A stretch of DNA of 64,000 nucleotides. Source: Lepisosteus oculatus. Its lineage: Eukaryota; Chordata; Actinopteri; Semionotiformes; Lepisosteidae. The notes beneath the pieces are model-generated. The model was not told the origin of the DNA. It did not search any database and worked only from the letters and a program-made list of their open reading frames with translations. The position numbers were made by a program, and so were the translations under genes. Where the stretch lies: contig NC_090718.1 of the NCBI RefSeq assembly GCF_040954835.1, forward strand, positions 12,849,532 through 12,913,531, given 5' to 3'. Below, piece by piece: positions 1 through 11,699 of this stretch. Numbering within the stretch: the stretch's first letter is position 1; each line of letters opens with the position of its first letter.

Positions 1-760
1 CTTTCAGGTGAATGGAAAACCGAAAAAGAAATTCTCAAGTGGTCTGCGACGGACCCGATGGACTTTCCCTACACACCTCCTTTCCGCCGGATAGTTCGTG
101 TTCTGGCCAGGCTGGGCTGGGCCGAGCATCAGGATAGACCTCCTGTACCTGCAAGGGAGTGCAGCTTCTGGTTGGTTCGGTTTATCATAAGGAAACACAT
201 AGGGAGTTGGGGGAGGTGGGGGGGGGCAGAAGGAGTTTGTAAGGAGGTGTTTACATGAAAAATACGATTGAGATCTGAATGTTTTGTGAATAAAGTGTAA
301 TATAAATAGTCTAGTATCCGCTGAAATTCCTGGAAATGGCAGTGTTTTCCCCATACTATTCTGTTGCAAGGCAATTTTTACAATATTGCTCCCGGTTGTA
401 CATGTGGATACTTGAACACAAGTTCTCACTAGCATCTTGTGAATGTGCTGTTCTCTTGAAAGTTTTTGTTTGTATGGCAGTTATTTAAAATGCTTTCTGA
501 ATGTCAAACAAATGCATCCTGTCTCGAGAACAATCAACAAGATTTGCACAGTTCAGATCGCTGCGCGGCCTGTCTCCTGCAGCAGGGGCAGCCCGTGTCT
601 CACTTGAATCCTACCCGTCCGTCTAGTTCACAACACTTGTCATTGTTTTTAAGATTTTTAAGATTCCTAATTAAATTGTAATGTTTTATTTAAGTGAAAT
701 AGTTCACAATAAAATTTATATATTTTGTAACAAAAATAAAATGACTTTGTAAAGTTTGTT
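1..760 (+). other. Possible 3' terminal exon and 3' UTR of an upstream gene
   Basis: The window opens with 'ctttcag', which could be a splice acceptor, followed by short open frames that close by about base 112 in one frame and 256 in another. AATAAA signals lie at 708-713, 735-740 and 774-779 with T-rich sequence after them, as expected at the end of a plus-strand transcript. I do not recognise the peptide in any frame. In mammals the gene beyond KCNJ5 is ARHGAP32, with its 3' end facing KCNJ5. This could therefore be its 3' UTR, but that is inference from gene order only. A chance cluster of AATAAA in AT-rich DNA is equally possible. Confidence 0.25.
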
Positions 761-1329
761 TTCAAAACGTTTTAATAAATGTTTTGGGAGTTTTCAAAAG
801 AGTGTCTTTATTTGTACTCGTCCTTTGATAGATCCGTTGGAAGTTTTTCATTGTACCTCCTCTGGGTGTGTGCCCCAGGAAGTTATTTTTTTCCCATTAT
901 CCAGTATTGAGAGGACTTGGGAAAGGAGATCCAGCAAGCACCACTCCGTGGAGACAGCCCAGCTCCGAGAGAGGGAATATGGTAGCTGGTGACTGGCATG
1001 GATCCCATTGGCAGAAATAACTGCTGGTCGGCACCTGTCGTCGAAGGTATAGAGGACAAAACATTAAGAAAATGACCCAGCTGGGTTGGCAGCTCACATG
1101 ACATAACTGCCCTTCAGGCAGAAATATGGGTGGTTAATAAGGGCATAAAGTTATGATGGTTTAGACTGTACCTTCACCGTGTGTACCTTACCTTAATCGG
1201 ACTGGGCCACCCTCAAATGATGAGTTTGCTTTCTGTTTTCATTGACACGCAATGAAAAGCACATTCTGGAGAAAGTTTATTAAAAAAAAACCCTCTAGAA
1301 AGCCAGCTATCCATGGCACCTAAAGATAT

Positions 1330-1665
1330 TGTACAGGTTGAATCTCTTCAGTTTTGAGCAGAGGAGATTGAGGCAGCCTAAGTATTTTGAGTCCAGGCAG
1401 GCTAACAAAGATATTCAAAGGGATCAGTAATACAGAGGACTGGAGCCACGAAAAGACATTTTAAAGAAATTAAAATGTATTTAAGGCTGGGAGCTGGGAG
1501 CTTTTACTCAAAGGGTGGTGGATATGTGGAACTAACTGCCCAGACAGGTTGTCCAAGGGGATTATTGATGATCTTTCAGGAGACGTAATGGGATGAGATC
1601 AATTAGATACTAGAAGTCAAATGAGCACATGGGCTGAATGGCAACCTTCTGTTTTAATCTAATTG
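1330..1665 (+). mobile_element. Decayed non-LTR retrotransposon 3' region
   Basis: The stretch reads like the 3' coding end and tail of a LINE common in fish. In order it has 'ctcttcagttttgagcagag', 'aaagggtggtggatatgtgg', 'gatcaattagatactag' and 'gggctgaatggcaacc', which I recall as the tail 'gggctgaatggcctcctc'. The spacing of these blocks fits a single plus-strand copy. All frames are broken, so it is a dead fragment. The family name was not confirmed; a consensus search would settle it. Confidence 0.5.
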
Positions 1666-4360
1666 TGGCTAATTGTGAAGAGCTAAAGGGAAACCCCATA
1701 CTATGCTGAGAAACCATATCAGTTCAATTTGCTACATGAAGTTGGTCAACTTAGGGCATGAATGAAAATCAACAGAAGGCTTTCCGTTTACAGAATAACC
1801 GAAGAAATGCATGCTTCTATCCACTTGTGCATCTTCAGTAGACACATTGGTAAAGTTTGGTAAAGAGAGGACCTGCGGCCGGGCTGAGTAGGAACTTGGC
1901 CAGATTGATTAGCGAGATTAGTACCCTGAGATCGCGTGACAAAAACCAGTCAGGACCATAGTTTCGTGTCTCGGGTCTTTTATCACTGTAACCTGGACTT
2001 CTCAGCTTTCTTTCAGCCCAGCTCTCAGTCACTTAACCAAATAATTAATCGAGCTGATAAGGATTAATTAACGACCTAAATGTTTTAAACTCTTAAATAA
2101 CCCGTTACAATCCGTTACAATACCTGAATAACCAGTGGGAATTTGGGCTCCTGAGGACTTGAGGATATTTCTGTGAAATATTGCATGACGCCCAGCAGAA
2201 AATAATTTTTCTTTGTATTCCCAGGTCTGCATTGTACTGTTTTCTTCACAGCAGAGCCACTTTAGATGCACTTTATATATTGCCAGAAAAAGAAATCTAG
2301 GCATTGTTTCAAATTTGAATGTGGGGTGGGGGTGTTATGGAATGAAACAATGCATTAATTTGTTAATGAATGAATCTAGCATCCACTATAACAGAGTGTA
2401 CTTCCTAGTGATCTCTCTCGAGAGGGGATGTTATGTAATGTCTTTGTGGCCCACATGTGTACTCACAATAAAGTCACACGTCAGCAGAGAAACAAAGCAC
2501 TACAACTGTAAAAGAGTCAATAAGAGCAGAATACTCACTGGATAAAGATGTATAAGGGCTTGCACGTTGTGTTTGTCTTGTTCCCACAGAAGTCTGCTGT
2601 CATTTCAAGTGTAAATATATTTGGCTTTTCATTCTCAATTTACAGTAAATTGTGACTGTTTTGACAAAGCCGGTTGTGTTGTTCCACTAAATATTTACAA
2701 CAGAAAAGAATATGCTCTTGTTTTATCCAGGGTTTATGAATGGAACGCTTCCCTGAAATAAGCTTTTTCAGAATCAGCCCTCAGCATATTTTTTGTGGGT
2801 GGGAAAAGTGAGAATCTCCATGGAGATTCACAGCAGGCCCGCTGTTGGGCCTGCTGTGTTTAACTGTCACTTGTCAGTCAAATTAAACGTTTTGGTGAAA
2901 AAAAGGGCAGCATGATATCTGGAAGGCTGCTGAGTCAAATCTGCCCTTTCTGCAGTGAGGCCAGATACAGAGATTGTAGTGTGCTGGGGGACCAAACTGA
3001 GCCGGGGCTCATGATCAAGGCCTGAGGCTGCAGGAAGGGTTTCTGGTCACTGATGACAATATCAGAAAAGGCCGGGGGCAGGGCCTGATCCTACATTTCT
3101 GTCTTTGGAATACACTATATCTGTAGAGGAAATGTCTTCTTGAGTGGGGCGCATGAGCTTCCATGTACGTTCTCGATAGATCAGCACAATTACCCAAACA
3201 TTATGGCTCATGGTGAGTTATCACACTTTCCAGCAAGGCTGGGTCAGTCCTTCAAAGGGAAGCCTCTCAGGAAAAATCAGTCTACAGCTGGAAAGAGCAC
3301 ATTTGTAAGCCAGTAGATGACACTCTTACCTCAAAACCAAGGCTTTCAAATTAATAACCCAGTAAGAGATTTCCAGTTCTGCTTTCCAGAGATCGAAAGT
3401 CTGTGAAAGTCTATGATGCAGCTCTTCCCTGAATTAATTGTACTCTCTGAATGTAGTGGCTCTCCACTTCTGAAAAAGCAGAGCACAGTTCAAGACTCTT
3501 ACAACAAATTACAGTTAACTTGAAATCTCTTTGCTGTTTAACCTCCTGTTCAGTTAAGTAATTTAACTGAGTGTTGGAATGGAAATTAGGGGAGAACATG
3601 CAGACCTGGAATCACACATTTGTCTTACATGCTGTGTGAAGAAAATGGATCTTCACTGTAATACAAAACTCACAGGAAAAACCTCTAAACTTGAAGAAAA
3701 AAACAGGTTTAATACTCATATTACAAATTATTTAGGTTTTCCCCTGTTGTACGTATATATCACAGTCCAATACGCCAGGGCCAGAACCCAACAGGTTTTC
3801 ACAGTGTCTTTAATTTGTCAATAGCTGCAGGCCAGACGAAGTGTGAAACTGGGTCGGTGACCATAACGTTCAGCTCAATGAGGTCTTTAAGCACGGAGGT
3901 GGACCACAGACTGCATGTACTGCAGCTCTCCATGGCACAGTGCAGGATGAGCTCCCCCTGCAGTGGCCGGTGAGCGTCACTAGATGTCAGCCTTAAGCTC
4001 CGGCTTGCTGATCCCTCTGCTTTCACGCAAGGCTGATGGAAATGAGTGCGAATCAGCCTCCGAAAGAAAAACGGATGGAGGACACACAGGCTTCGGAGGA
4101 CTGTAAGTCAAGAGAAGCCGGTTCAGGAGGTCAGGTCCTGCGTATATCAAGGTGTCATTTGCCTTGCTTGAACAAAACAGAAGGCTCCTCTTGATTCTCC
4201 CCAGTTGGCAGTTTTATGTTCCACAATTTTGTTATGTACAGAGTGTTAGTCACAGAATCAGAAGACCTCCACTTGGACTTTTTTTAAAAAAAGATCAAAT
4301 TTGTAAATATGAGTTCTAAAGCATAGTGCTTTTTTTTCCCATGCAATGCAGGTCTGCTGT
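1666..4360. other. Intergenic DNA, no gene seen
   Basis: Only short, codon-unlike open frames occur here. Apart from the perfect palindrome and hairpin at 2812-2858 I see no RNA gene, repeat or splice-linked exon that I can support. Confidence 0.5.
2812..2858. repeat. Perfect 18-bp palindrome abutting a perfect 12-bp-arm hairpin
   Basis: Bases 2812-2829 (GAATCTCCATGGAGATTC) equal their own reverse complement. Starting at the last base of that palindrome, CACAGCAGGCCC (2829-2840) pairs perfectly with GGGCCTGCTGTG (2847-2858) around the six-base loop GCTGTT. No T-run or gene follows, so there is no reason to call it a terminator. Its function is unknown. Confidence 0.9.
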
Positions 4361-4361
4361 A

Positions 4362-4690
4362 ATGGGGCGGCACAGTGGTCAGCATCACTGCCTCACAGCG
4401 ATGGGGCCCTGGGGTGCTGTCTGTGTGGAGTTTGCATGTTCTCCCCGTGTTTGCGTGGATTTTTTCCAGGTGCTCCAGTTTCCTCCCGCAGTCCAAAGAC
4501 ATGCTGGTAGGTCGGTTGGTTTCTGGGAAAACTGGCCGCCCCGGTGTGAGTGTGTGCGCGTCTGTGGTTGTGTCTGTGCCCCCAGATGGACTGGTGTCCC
4601 CTCCAGGGTGTACCCCGCCTGCGCCTGTTGCTTACTGGGATAGCTCCCTGTGAACCAGTACTTTGCAGAAGTGCTCAGAAAAGGGAGGGC
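4362..4690 (+). mobile_element. L2-like LINE 3' end fragment
   Basis: This copy shows the ordered landmarks of the very common fish L2-like tail: 'ggcggcacagtggtcagcat', 'cactgcctcacagc', 'gtgtggagtttgcatgttct', 'ccccgtgtttgcgtgg', 'cctcccgcagtccaaagaca', 'ctccagggtgtaccccgcct' and 'gggatagctcc'. It is in the plus orientation and truncated at its 5' side, and no intact reverse transcriptase frame remains. The open frames across it are accidental. Other copies lie on the minus strand at 53496-53845, 32098-32325 and, more weakly, 29085-29180. Confidence 0.78.
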
Positions 4691-7600
4691 TGGAAGGTTG
4701 TGGTGAACCTGCACCCTTCTGGACAGGAAAGGACTTTCGACCAGACCTGTGTGATGAAAGATGCTGCCGTTGGGATTACTGATGGAGGGCGGTGTTTTAT
4801 CTCTTCCCTGCTCTTGACCGTGAGCGCGTGGGTATGTGGGGCTGTGTGTCTGCATAGATGCACATGGGGGCCAATGAGGGCTTAAGGTAAGTCAAAGGCA
4901 TGCCGTGACAAACATTTGTTGTCAATGGCCTGGCCTGCAATGTTTTGGCCCTGACTGGCCACCCCAATAAACAGTTAGAGGAACTAGCTTGACGGGGATG
5001 AGGGTTTCAAAAAACAGACCAACGGAGTGTGCCGAGTTCGTGTTTTGCATCCATGCATTCAGTGGAACTTGTCCGACAGAACTGTCGCTAGCTAGAACTT
5101 TGAAATCGAGTTTCAGTCCAATGTGTTTTCCCCGAGTTCTGTTACATGCCTGCCATAGAAAAGATATATGACTTTAATTAGCCAGTCTTGTGTTGCCAGT
5201 CATTGGTCATTGCCTGTGTTTTGATGCCTTCTGGGAAAAAGAGGCTTTGCAGAATACGGAAAATGTGGAAGGGAGAAGATCACTAGACACTGTTGGTAAC
5301 CTCTTTTTCTTCCTTAGCTGCTTCAGTGGCACACGGTAAACTGAACAGACTTCAGAGCATCACAAATGCCACCTCTTTTTCTAGGGGGCAGCAAAGGGAA
5401 TTAAATGCTTTTCACCATTGAGGAATTCTCTAATCCTTAAAATCGTAGGTGCAGGGTGACTTTGCTTTGAGAAAATGTGATGTAATCCCTTGGTTTGCGT
5501 CTTTGTACGTATTTGTCAATGTGCTTTCCACAGTTGCCCCAAAGGGCAAGCATCAGTACACGCAGATGCCTTCTTTTTCAGCGCTGAAGAATAAGTAACC
5601 AGAACTCGGAGTCCGGAAGTGCTACAAACACAGTGGAGTGGCTAGGGTCATATTGCACTATGGAAGAGTAAAGAGGAGGAGGTGTAGTGTGGCCACAGCT
5701 CTGAAGTTCAACTGTTTTCCTCTGCCTGTAGGCCCTCTCTGTGCCCCCTGTCAAGATGGAGGTGTCACTGCCAGCTCATTAACATTCTTCTCTGCTCTTA
5801 TCAGAGCTGTGGCTGTGCGTTGTGCTCTCACCCCCAACCCCCTGGTGACCAGTTTAACCAGCAGGCAAAAGTGTTCAAAACAAATTGCTGCACTAAAGTT
5901 AGTTGGCTGCATGGAGGAGAATCTACTATAATATCAGAAAAAAAGCTATTGAGCTGTGGTTGTGCTTTAATCTTCACACTCCTCCTCTGCCTTCTCTTCT
6001 TAAGATGACTTTCCACATTGTTCGGAGAATTGCTGCAATCAGTTGCATCCATCAGTCCCTTCTGGTGTCTCTTCACTCCTGCCAGAGTCGGGCTTCAAAG
6101 CCGAGGCGTTTTCAGTTTAAATTAATAGCTCTCAGAATCAGTCACAACACAAAACGCAATGGGAAAAAAAAAGGTCTTGGAATTGAATCAGAGGTTGGGG
6201 AGGGCTGAAGGGGCTTGTTACCGGAGAAGAAAAGGATGCGGAAGATGATTTTTCAGTGAAGGGGCTGAGTGTCCCTTCGGACTAAGGAAACCCTCTTAGC
6301 TGGCTGAGTTAATAACTTGGCAGGGAAGTAAGGAGAGGAAGGGGAGGGGGATTGAGCAGAGTATGAAGTAATCACCGCAATTCAGATTTTTTGACTATTT
6401 AGCTTCAGGCTACGTTTGCATACTTGGAAGGGAAGGATAATTGACTTCATTTTTTTTTTGTTTTGAAGCTACACTGCACAGTAGATAAATTACCCGTGTA
6501 AATTTAAGAACTCCCCCTCGACTGCTCGAAGGAAAGGTGTGACGATCAGGAAAGAGAGACAGAGAGATGGCTGCCTCTGGGATATTTGCCTCTTAAATGA
6601 TTATCTCTCTTGGTCTATTGAATATCTCTCCCTCGAGCCTGATTGCCTACTGTTCCTTAGCACAATTACAAAGAACTACTTCTACACATGCGCTGCAATG
6701 TTTGTCAGTTATAAAGCATTTTTCCCCTTTGTGTCTTGTAAGGAATAATACCATGGGCACATTAGAAAATCTGTCTAGTATAATTTGTTACATCCAGAAG
6801 ATCAGTAAAAGTGTTTTGGACTACATACTACCACATACCTATAAGTATTGGCACTCTGTTCCTTAAATCTTGTTAATTCACTGTTTGTAGTTCAATTGAA
6901 TGAATGTTCTTTCCACTAGGTACATTGGAGCGGAGTTTATTTCAAATGAATTCCAGCCATCAAACACTATTTGATGTCAGGAGTTCGGTGGGTGTCAATT
7001 TTCAAGCACCGGTGAGACTTTAGAAATCTTTTTGATTAGATTTGTTTATATTAGCGTATTGCGGGGGTTTTTTTTTTTGCTTCTAGGAATTTCATTTGGG
7101 TTAGCCAGCTCTGAGTCCATAGCTCCTCCAAAGACAAAGAAGTACTACATCGCTTGGTGGTAATGTATTCCATATGCACTTAAACTAGTAAAGGTGACTT
7201 GAAAAGGGACCTTGTTCAAGCCTCCCCTGGGAATGTGATTCCTTAATTATTGCCTCAAGGCTCGTTTAAACGTCGGAATCAGCCAAGAAATATGGTGGCT
7301 TGATTAAGCAAAATAATTCAAGTGAATGCCTCCCATTGCCCTAAAAGGTTGGCGATTTTGCACCCTTTCGACCAGACCTATTAAAAGGCAATTTAGCTCA
7401 GGATATTTTATTGAAATCCCTCGAGGAAGAATTATTCCTATGGGACAAATCTGTCTGGAAGCTCACAATCTCCCTGACTGCGTGTCCCAGATATGGGTAG
7501 GTAAAAACAAGCCCATATCCTTTGACTCTAGAGATGAGCAAAATTTACAAGGCAGAAGCAGCGTAGAGCAGGAACAAATTGAAATCAGGGGTCGGCGCCG

Positions 7601-10390
7601 CTGAGAGTCACACCATCTGTTGGCCAATTTGACCTTTCCCAACTTTTCAAATGTCGTAGTATCCCTGAAAACTCAGTTGCACACTTCTGCTACAAAGTTC
7701 TGTATTATTTTGCTGAGCTATTTCTGGCTGAAGAGATACATTTCCCCATTCAGTTTTGATCTTTCTGAAAAGATATATATTTACCAGATTTTAGCTGTTG
7801 CCAACATCTCAATGAAGACATGTTCGTGTGCGTATATGGTTTTAATGATAATGTTTGTTGACGGCGGTTTTGTAAGATGGATGCCTTCACCTCTCTGATG
7901 TGACGACCCAGAATAACAAAACCCTTCTTTATTTGGAGCCTCTCAAGGCTACTGTTTGCCCCCAACAGTGTAACAAGATTTAGAAAATTGAACAAATGAA
8001 AAGGAAGAAAAATGTTAGTGCGCACAGTGCTACAGTTGGTTTGGATTTAATTGAATTAAAATAATGATTAACTGAATAATTGTTAAGGACTGTGAAATGC
8101 TGATCTCACAGAAACAACTATCATTCTGCATGTCTTGCATTTCTGCAGGAAGCCCCAAAACTATTGGTTTCTTCACTCAGTCATTTCTGCTGAACTGTTG
8201 TTTATCTAATTTTTACTTCAGAAAAGAGAACTTGTACTTCAAGATATAGGTTAGGTACAGCAGGGAGTTTCTGATGGTAGATGATGAGAGACTTTGAACA
8301 TTCAAATACACTTAGCCTGGTTTCAGATATTAGTTGATTACAGATACCAGCAAGAAGTTGGTCTAATGCAGTCATTCTGCATTACGAATGTCTTATGCAT
8401 CGCTCAGTAAAGCGAAGCTGCTGTCATCTTTGCAGCAGGAGACTGAGCTCTGGCCTCGCAGCCAGTCATTCAGTTTTACATCACCCTGTGATCGATACGG
8501 CTTTTCACAGTTTCACAGTTTGGCTCCAACATGCCGTGGAAAAAAGACTGCAGGCACAATTATGCTGAGGACACAACAATCAGAGCAAAGGAGTCGGCTA
8601 GCTAAGACTCACAGCCTTTTAACAAATACAGCTGCACTACTTTCACAAAGCTGTCAGTCACACAATCCAGTGAAGCAGCCTGCCTTTCCTCTTGTAAGAC
8701 TTCCTCACCCAGAGGTGGGGTGATCTGCAGCTTGCTGTGACAGATACACTGAGGCCTCATCCGAAGGACTGACATGCATTTGTCAGTGCTGTTCCCCTTT
8801 AAAGATAATTGACACTGGCCATGGGCTGGGAATCAGCTCCTGGCACTGACTGAGAGGTATTGGAAATGCTTCCTCTCCAATAGAATGTAATAGCAGCCAC
8901 AGGAAGATAAGAAATGTCACAAGGATTACTTCTTCAGGATCTGCTGACTGATCAATGGATCCAATGGATCTAATCTGTTTAGAACTTGATGTGTAATGTA
9001 GTCATCCCTTCTTTTACACACCTGTCCTTAGCTTCCTTTTGTGATAACCCATCAGAATTTTGTGCCAGAGTTTGAAGTGGACACTTGCGCTTTCTTACGT
9101 ACAGTATGTCGAGGATGATTTTGAACATTTGAATCAGGTCCCTTTGTCCTATCCTATCTGCTTGCTTCAAGTCTATATGATGTCTTCCCTTCCAGAAAGC
9201 CAATAGCTCTTTTGTAATGTGGTGAACCCAGCTAATGTCATCTTGGTTTTGTAAAGAGGGTGCTACAATGAAAGATGAGCTCTCAATGGATACAAAATGA
9301 CATTGTATTTGACTGCAGATGAACACATTGAACACAATATCAAGGATCAGGGCAATTGCAGGGGACGTTTTGTTGAGTTTACTTGTATTTTGCTCAGCTG
9401 TGGGGAGGAACTGAAGCAGAGGCAACCTTTCCTTTGCTTTTATTTATTTTTTGTGCTCTGAAATTCCCTGAGTCTGTTTTTGCAGAGTTATCCTGGTCAC
9501 CATGGTCTATGGCTTCTGCCTTGTGTGTCCTTTCCTCTCATTAAGATAAATGAATTCCAAACCCAAAGTGTGCATCAGCACAGTATACACCCAGTAATTA
9601 TCCGCTAACCACGGTCCTGACAGAGCTTTTCCTCAACATGAAAAATTGATGCCGTATTTCCAGGAAATTAATTGCTTTTCACAAATAGGTGCCGTGAATA
9701 ATTTTACTTCTTCCCCCACTTTCTTTCTGCCTGTTCTGGTGCCTTTCTGTCCTGCAACAGCTCTCTTTATCATACCTGTCCAGATATGTCCTGCAGGAAG
9801 TCTGAAGATGAAACATGTACCTGTAGCTATGGCAAGACAGTCATGTTAACCAGTGTTTTGTATCTTCATGAATGTCATTGATTTTCTATTCTGAATGCAG
9901 TCAATGTATAACCTGAGGCTTCCTGCACTTGATGCACTTGTTCTTTCTCCCCTTCCTGCCCATAGCTTGTGTGTCAGTCCAGCAGCACAGCTCAGCATGT
10001 GAATGACCAGCTGGACTCCTTGTTTCTGACCTGGCAGTGCAGGGTCTCCACCGTGAGAGGTGCAGGTGTTTCGCTGTTGTCTGCCTGACACTGTCACGAC
10101 CACCAACCCGCCCAGACCAGCCCCCAAGAGAACTAATCAGTACCAGCAGCAGGGCGATCATTACAAACGCCGCCGCATGTGTTAACTTAACATCAGACGT
10201 CCTACCATGCAGCAGGCTGCACTATTTAAGCCTCTCCAACCCGCATATTGCCTATTTCGGTATTGAGTATACTCCTTGAGAGCTCTACCTAGCAATTTCT
10301 ATACCCTGTGACTACCTGGATTATCGACTACCCTTTTCGCCTTCGGACTTCGGATTGGTAAATTGGTAAATGGTGGTAAAAAAAATTGGC
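4691..10390. other. Intergenic DNA, no gene seen
   Basis: The stretch is AT-rich sequence without a supportable gene. Open frames are short and have no recognisable domain. A weak LINE-like peptide occurs on the minus strand at about 9095-9180 and is listed separately. A low-complexity 'agaggaaggggaggggg' run lies near 6330. Confidence 0.5.
9095..9180 (-). mobile_element. Weak LINE ORF2 C-terminal remnant
   Basis: Inside a 148-codon minus-strand open frame (9425-8979) the peptide reads DRIGQRDLIQMFKIILDI. This resembles the 'RLRGDLIQMFKILKGI' block near the C-terminal end of many non-LTR retrotransposon ORF2 proteins. Nothing else in the frame is convincing, and the surrounding DNA is decayed. 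A chance match is quite possible. Confidence 0.35.
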
Positions 10391-10394
10391 ATGT

Positions 10395-10565
10395 TGTCTT
10401 TGTGGACACTAAGCTTAGAAACATTTTACAAGATGGTATTTATGTCAACTTACCTATTTAAAAAAAAGTTTTTAATATAGGTAAGTATATTGTTTTGATT
10501 GCTTAATGATCTTAAAGATTTGATTAATTTTGCATTTAGACATTTAGTCTTCTTTTGGATTCTTG
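10395..10565 (+). repeat. Unclassified dispersed repeat, copy 1
   Basis: Blocks such as 'ggacactaagcttagaaaca', 'ggtatttatg' and 'gatttgattaattttg' recur in the same order at 13395-13640 ('ggacagtaagctttagaaat', 'tggatttatg', 'gatttggttaattttg'). The two stretches therefore look like old copies of one repeat about 170 bp long. The second copy is split by an inserted Penelope-like tail. I do not recognise the family. Confidence 0.4.
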
Positions 10566-11473
10566 ATTATCTGTTGCGTAGTTGCACAATGATTGTATAA
10601 CTACATGACGATTGCCTTACAAACATGTTGGTCTATTTTCCAGGTCTTGGCAGATACTCTGTTCTGGGCATTGCTAGGGTTCGGACTGAAGCAGCAGACA
10701 TGGTAAGTGTTCCTCATGCTCTCAGATTTGGATCTCCAGTTGCAATCGCATTTGCAATTTGCCTCTCCCGTTTGGAGTTGCTAAGTCAGCCTGGACGTTT
10801 CTGCATGCCACAGCTCTTTTCATGGCTTTGGCTTTTTCTCCACACTCCAGCTTGCTTCTGGGGAAATTTAAATGCATATTTTCCCAAGGATGGCATGACG
10901 CACACAGTGTACACACAGTTAAGTTGCTGAGCATTGTGACTTCTTTGCTTCGGTGCTTTTTTGCTGAGAAATGTGTTTTACATGTTGGGCACGTTAATCA
11001 CGGGGAAACTCATGGCGTTTTTATGGACAACGCACAATCCGTCTTGCAGTTTACGGTAAATGCAGATCTGCTCGATGTGCGTGCTTGTGATCTATGTAAC
11101 ATGTTGAAGCTGGATTTTAGAATAAACTGGAATTTACTTTCTTGTTACATACTGTATATTTAATCCCAGGGTTTAAAATGAGGCAGCTGAACTGCATAAT
11201 GGGTGACCTGGAAGTAGATGAAGATCCAGATTCCAGCCCCAGATTTTCAGCAGGAGAGAGAGTTTGAGCGACACGAGAGGAGTTTGCGAACCCTGTGGTG
11301 TCCGATACCGGCAGGGCCGAATTGGACCCGGTCCGGGGCAGGAGTGAAAGTTTGCGAGAGAGTGCGTGTTCCGTTGCCATAGCGCAAATCGTAAAGCAGT
11401 ACCGTGGTCAGGAAGGAGGGCCGAGATCCGCAATCCAGAGAGCAGAGTCCCGAAAACCAAACCTGATCGGTGA

Positions 11474-11590
11474 GGCAGGTCCATAGTCGGTGGGAAGGCA
11501 GTATCCATTAACCAAGAGTCGGGAGAGATCTCCAAGTCCAATTCGTAAGGCAGGTTGGTAGTCGGTGGGAAGGCAGTGTCCATCATCCAA
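11474..11590 (+). repeat. 75-bp-spaced direct repeat, about 40 bp per copy
   Basis: The block beginning 'ggcaggtccatagtcggtgg' at 11474 recurs as 'ggcaggttggtagtcggtgg' at 11549, exactly 75 bp later. Each is followed by 'gaaggcagt(a/g)tccat' and then a near match. The surrounding 11170-11700 stretch is purine-rich ('gagcagagtcccgaaaacca'), like internal parts of fish non-autonomous transposons, but no terminal repeats were found. Open frames of 160 and 65 codons across it are repeat-driven and not gene-like. Confidence 0.55.
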
Positions 11591-11699
11591 AATGCTGCGA
11601 GACAAACAGGCGGGGAATGGTATACCTCAGGTGAGCAGAACTCAATAGTTAGCATGGAGAGGTGAGGTAGAAAGGTTTAAGTAGAACCAAAGGGGAAAA

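Noticed and set aside
4385-4885. 156- and 111-codon frames near 4.4-4.9 kb
   Set aside because: They run across an L2-like LINE tail and are not gene-like.
11173-11655. 160-codon minus-strand frame with repeated 'DTAFPPT' peptides
   Set aside because: The peptide repeat comes from the 75-bp DNA repeat, with no start context or domain.
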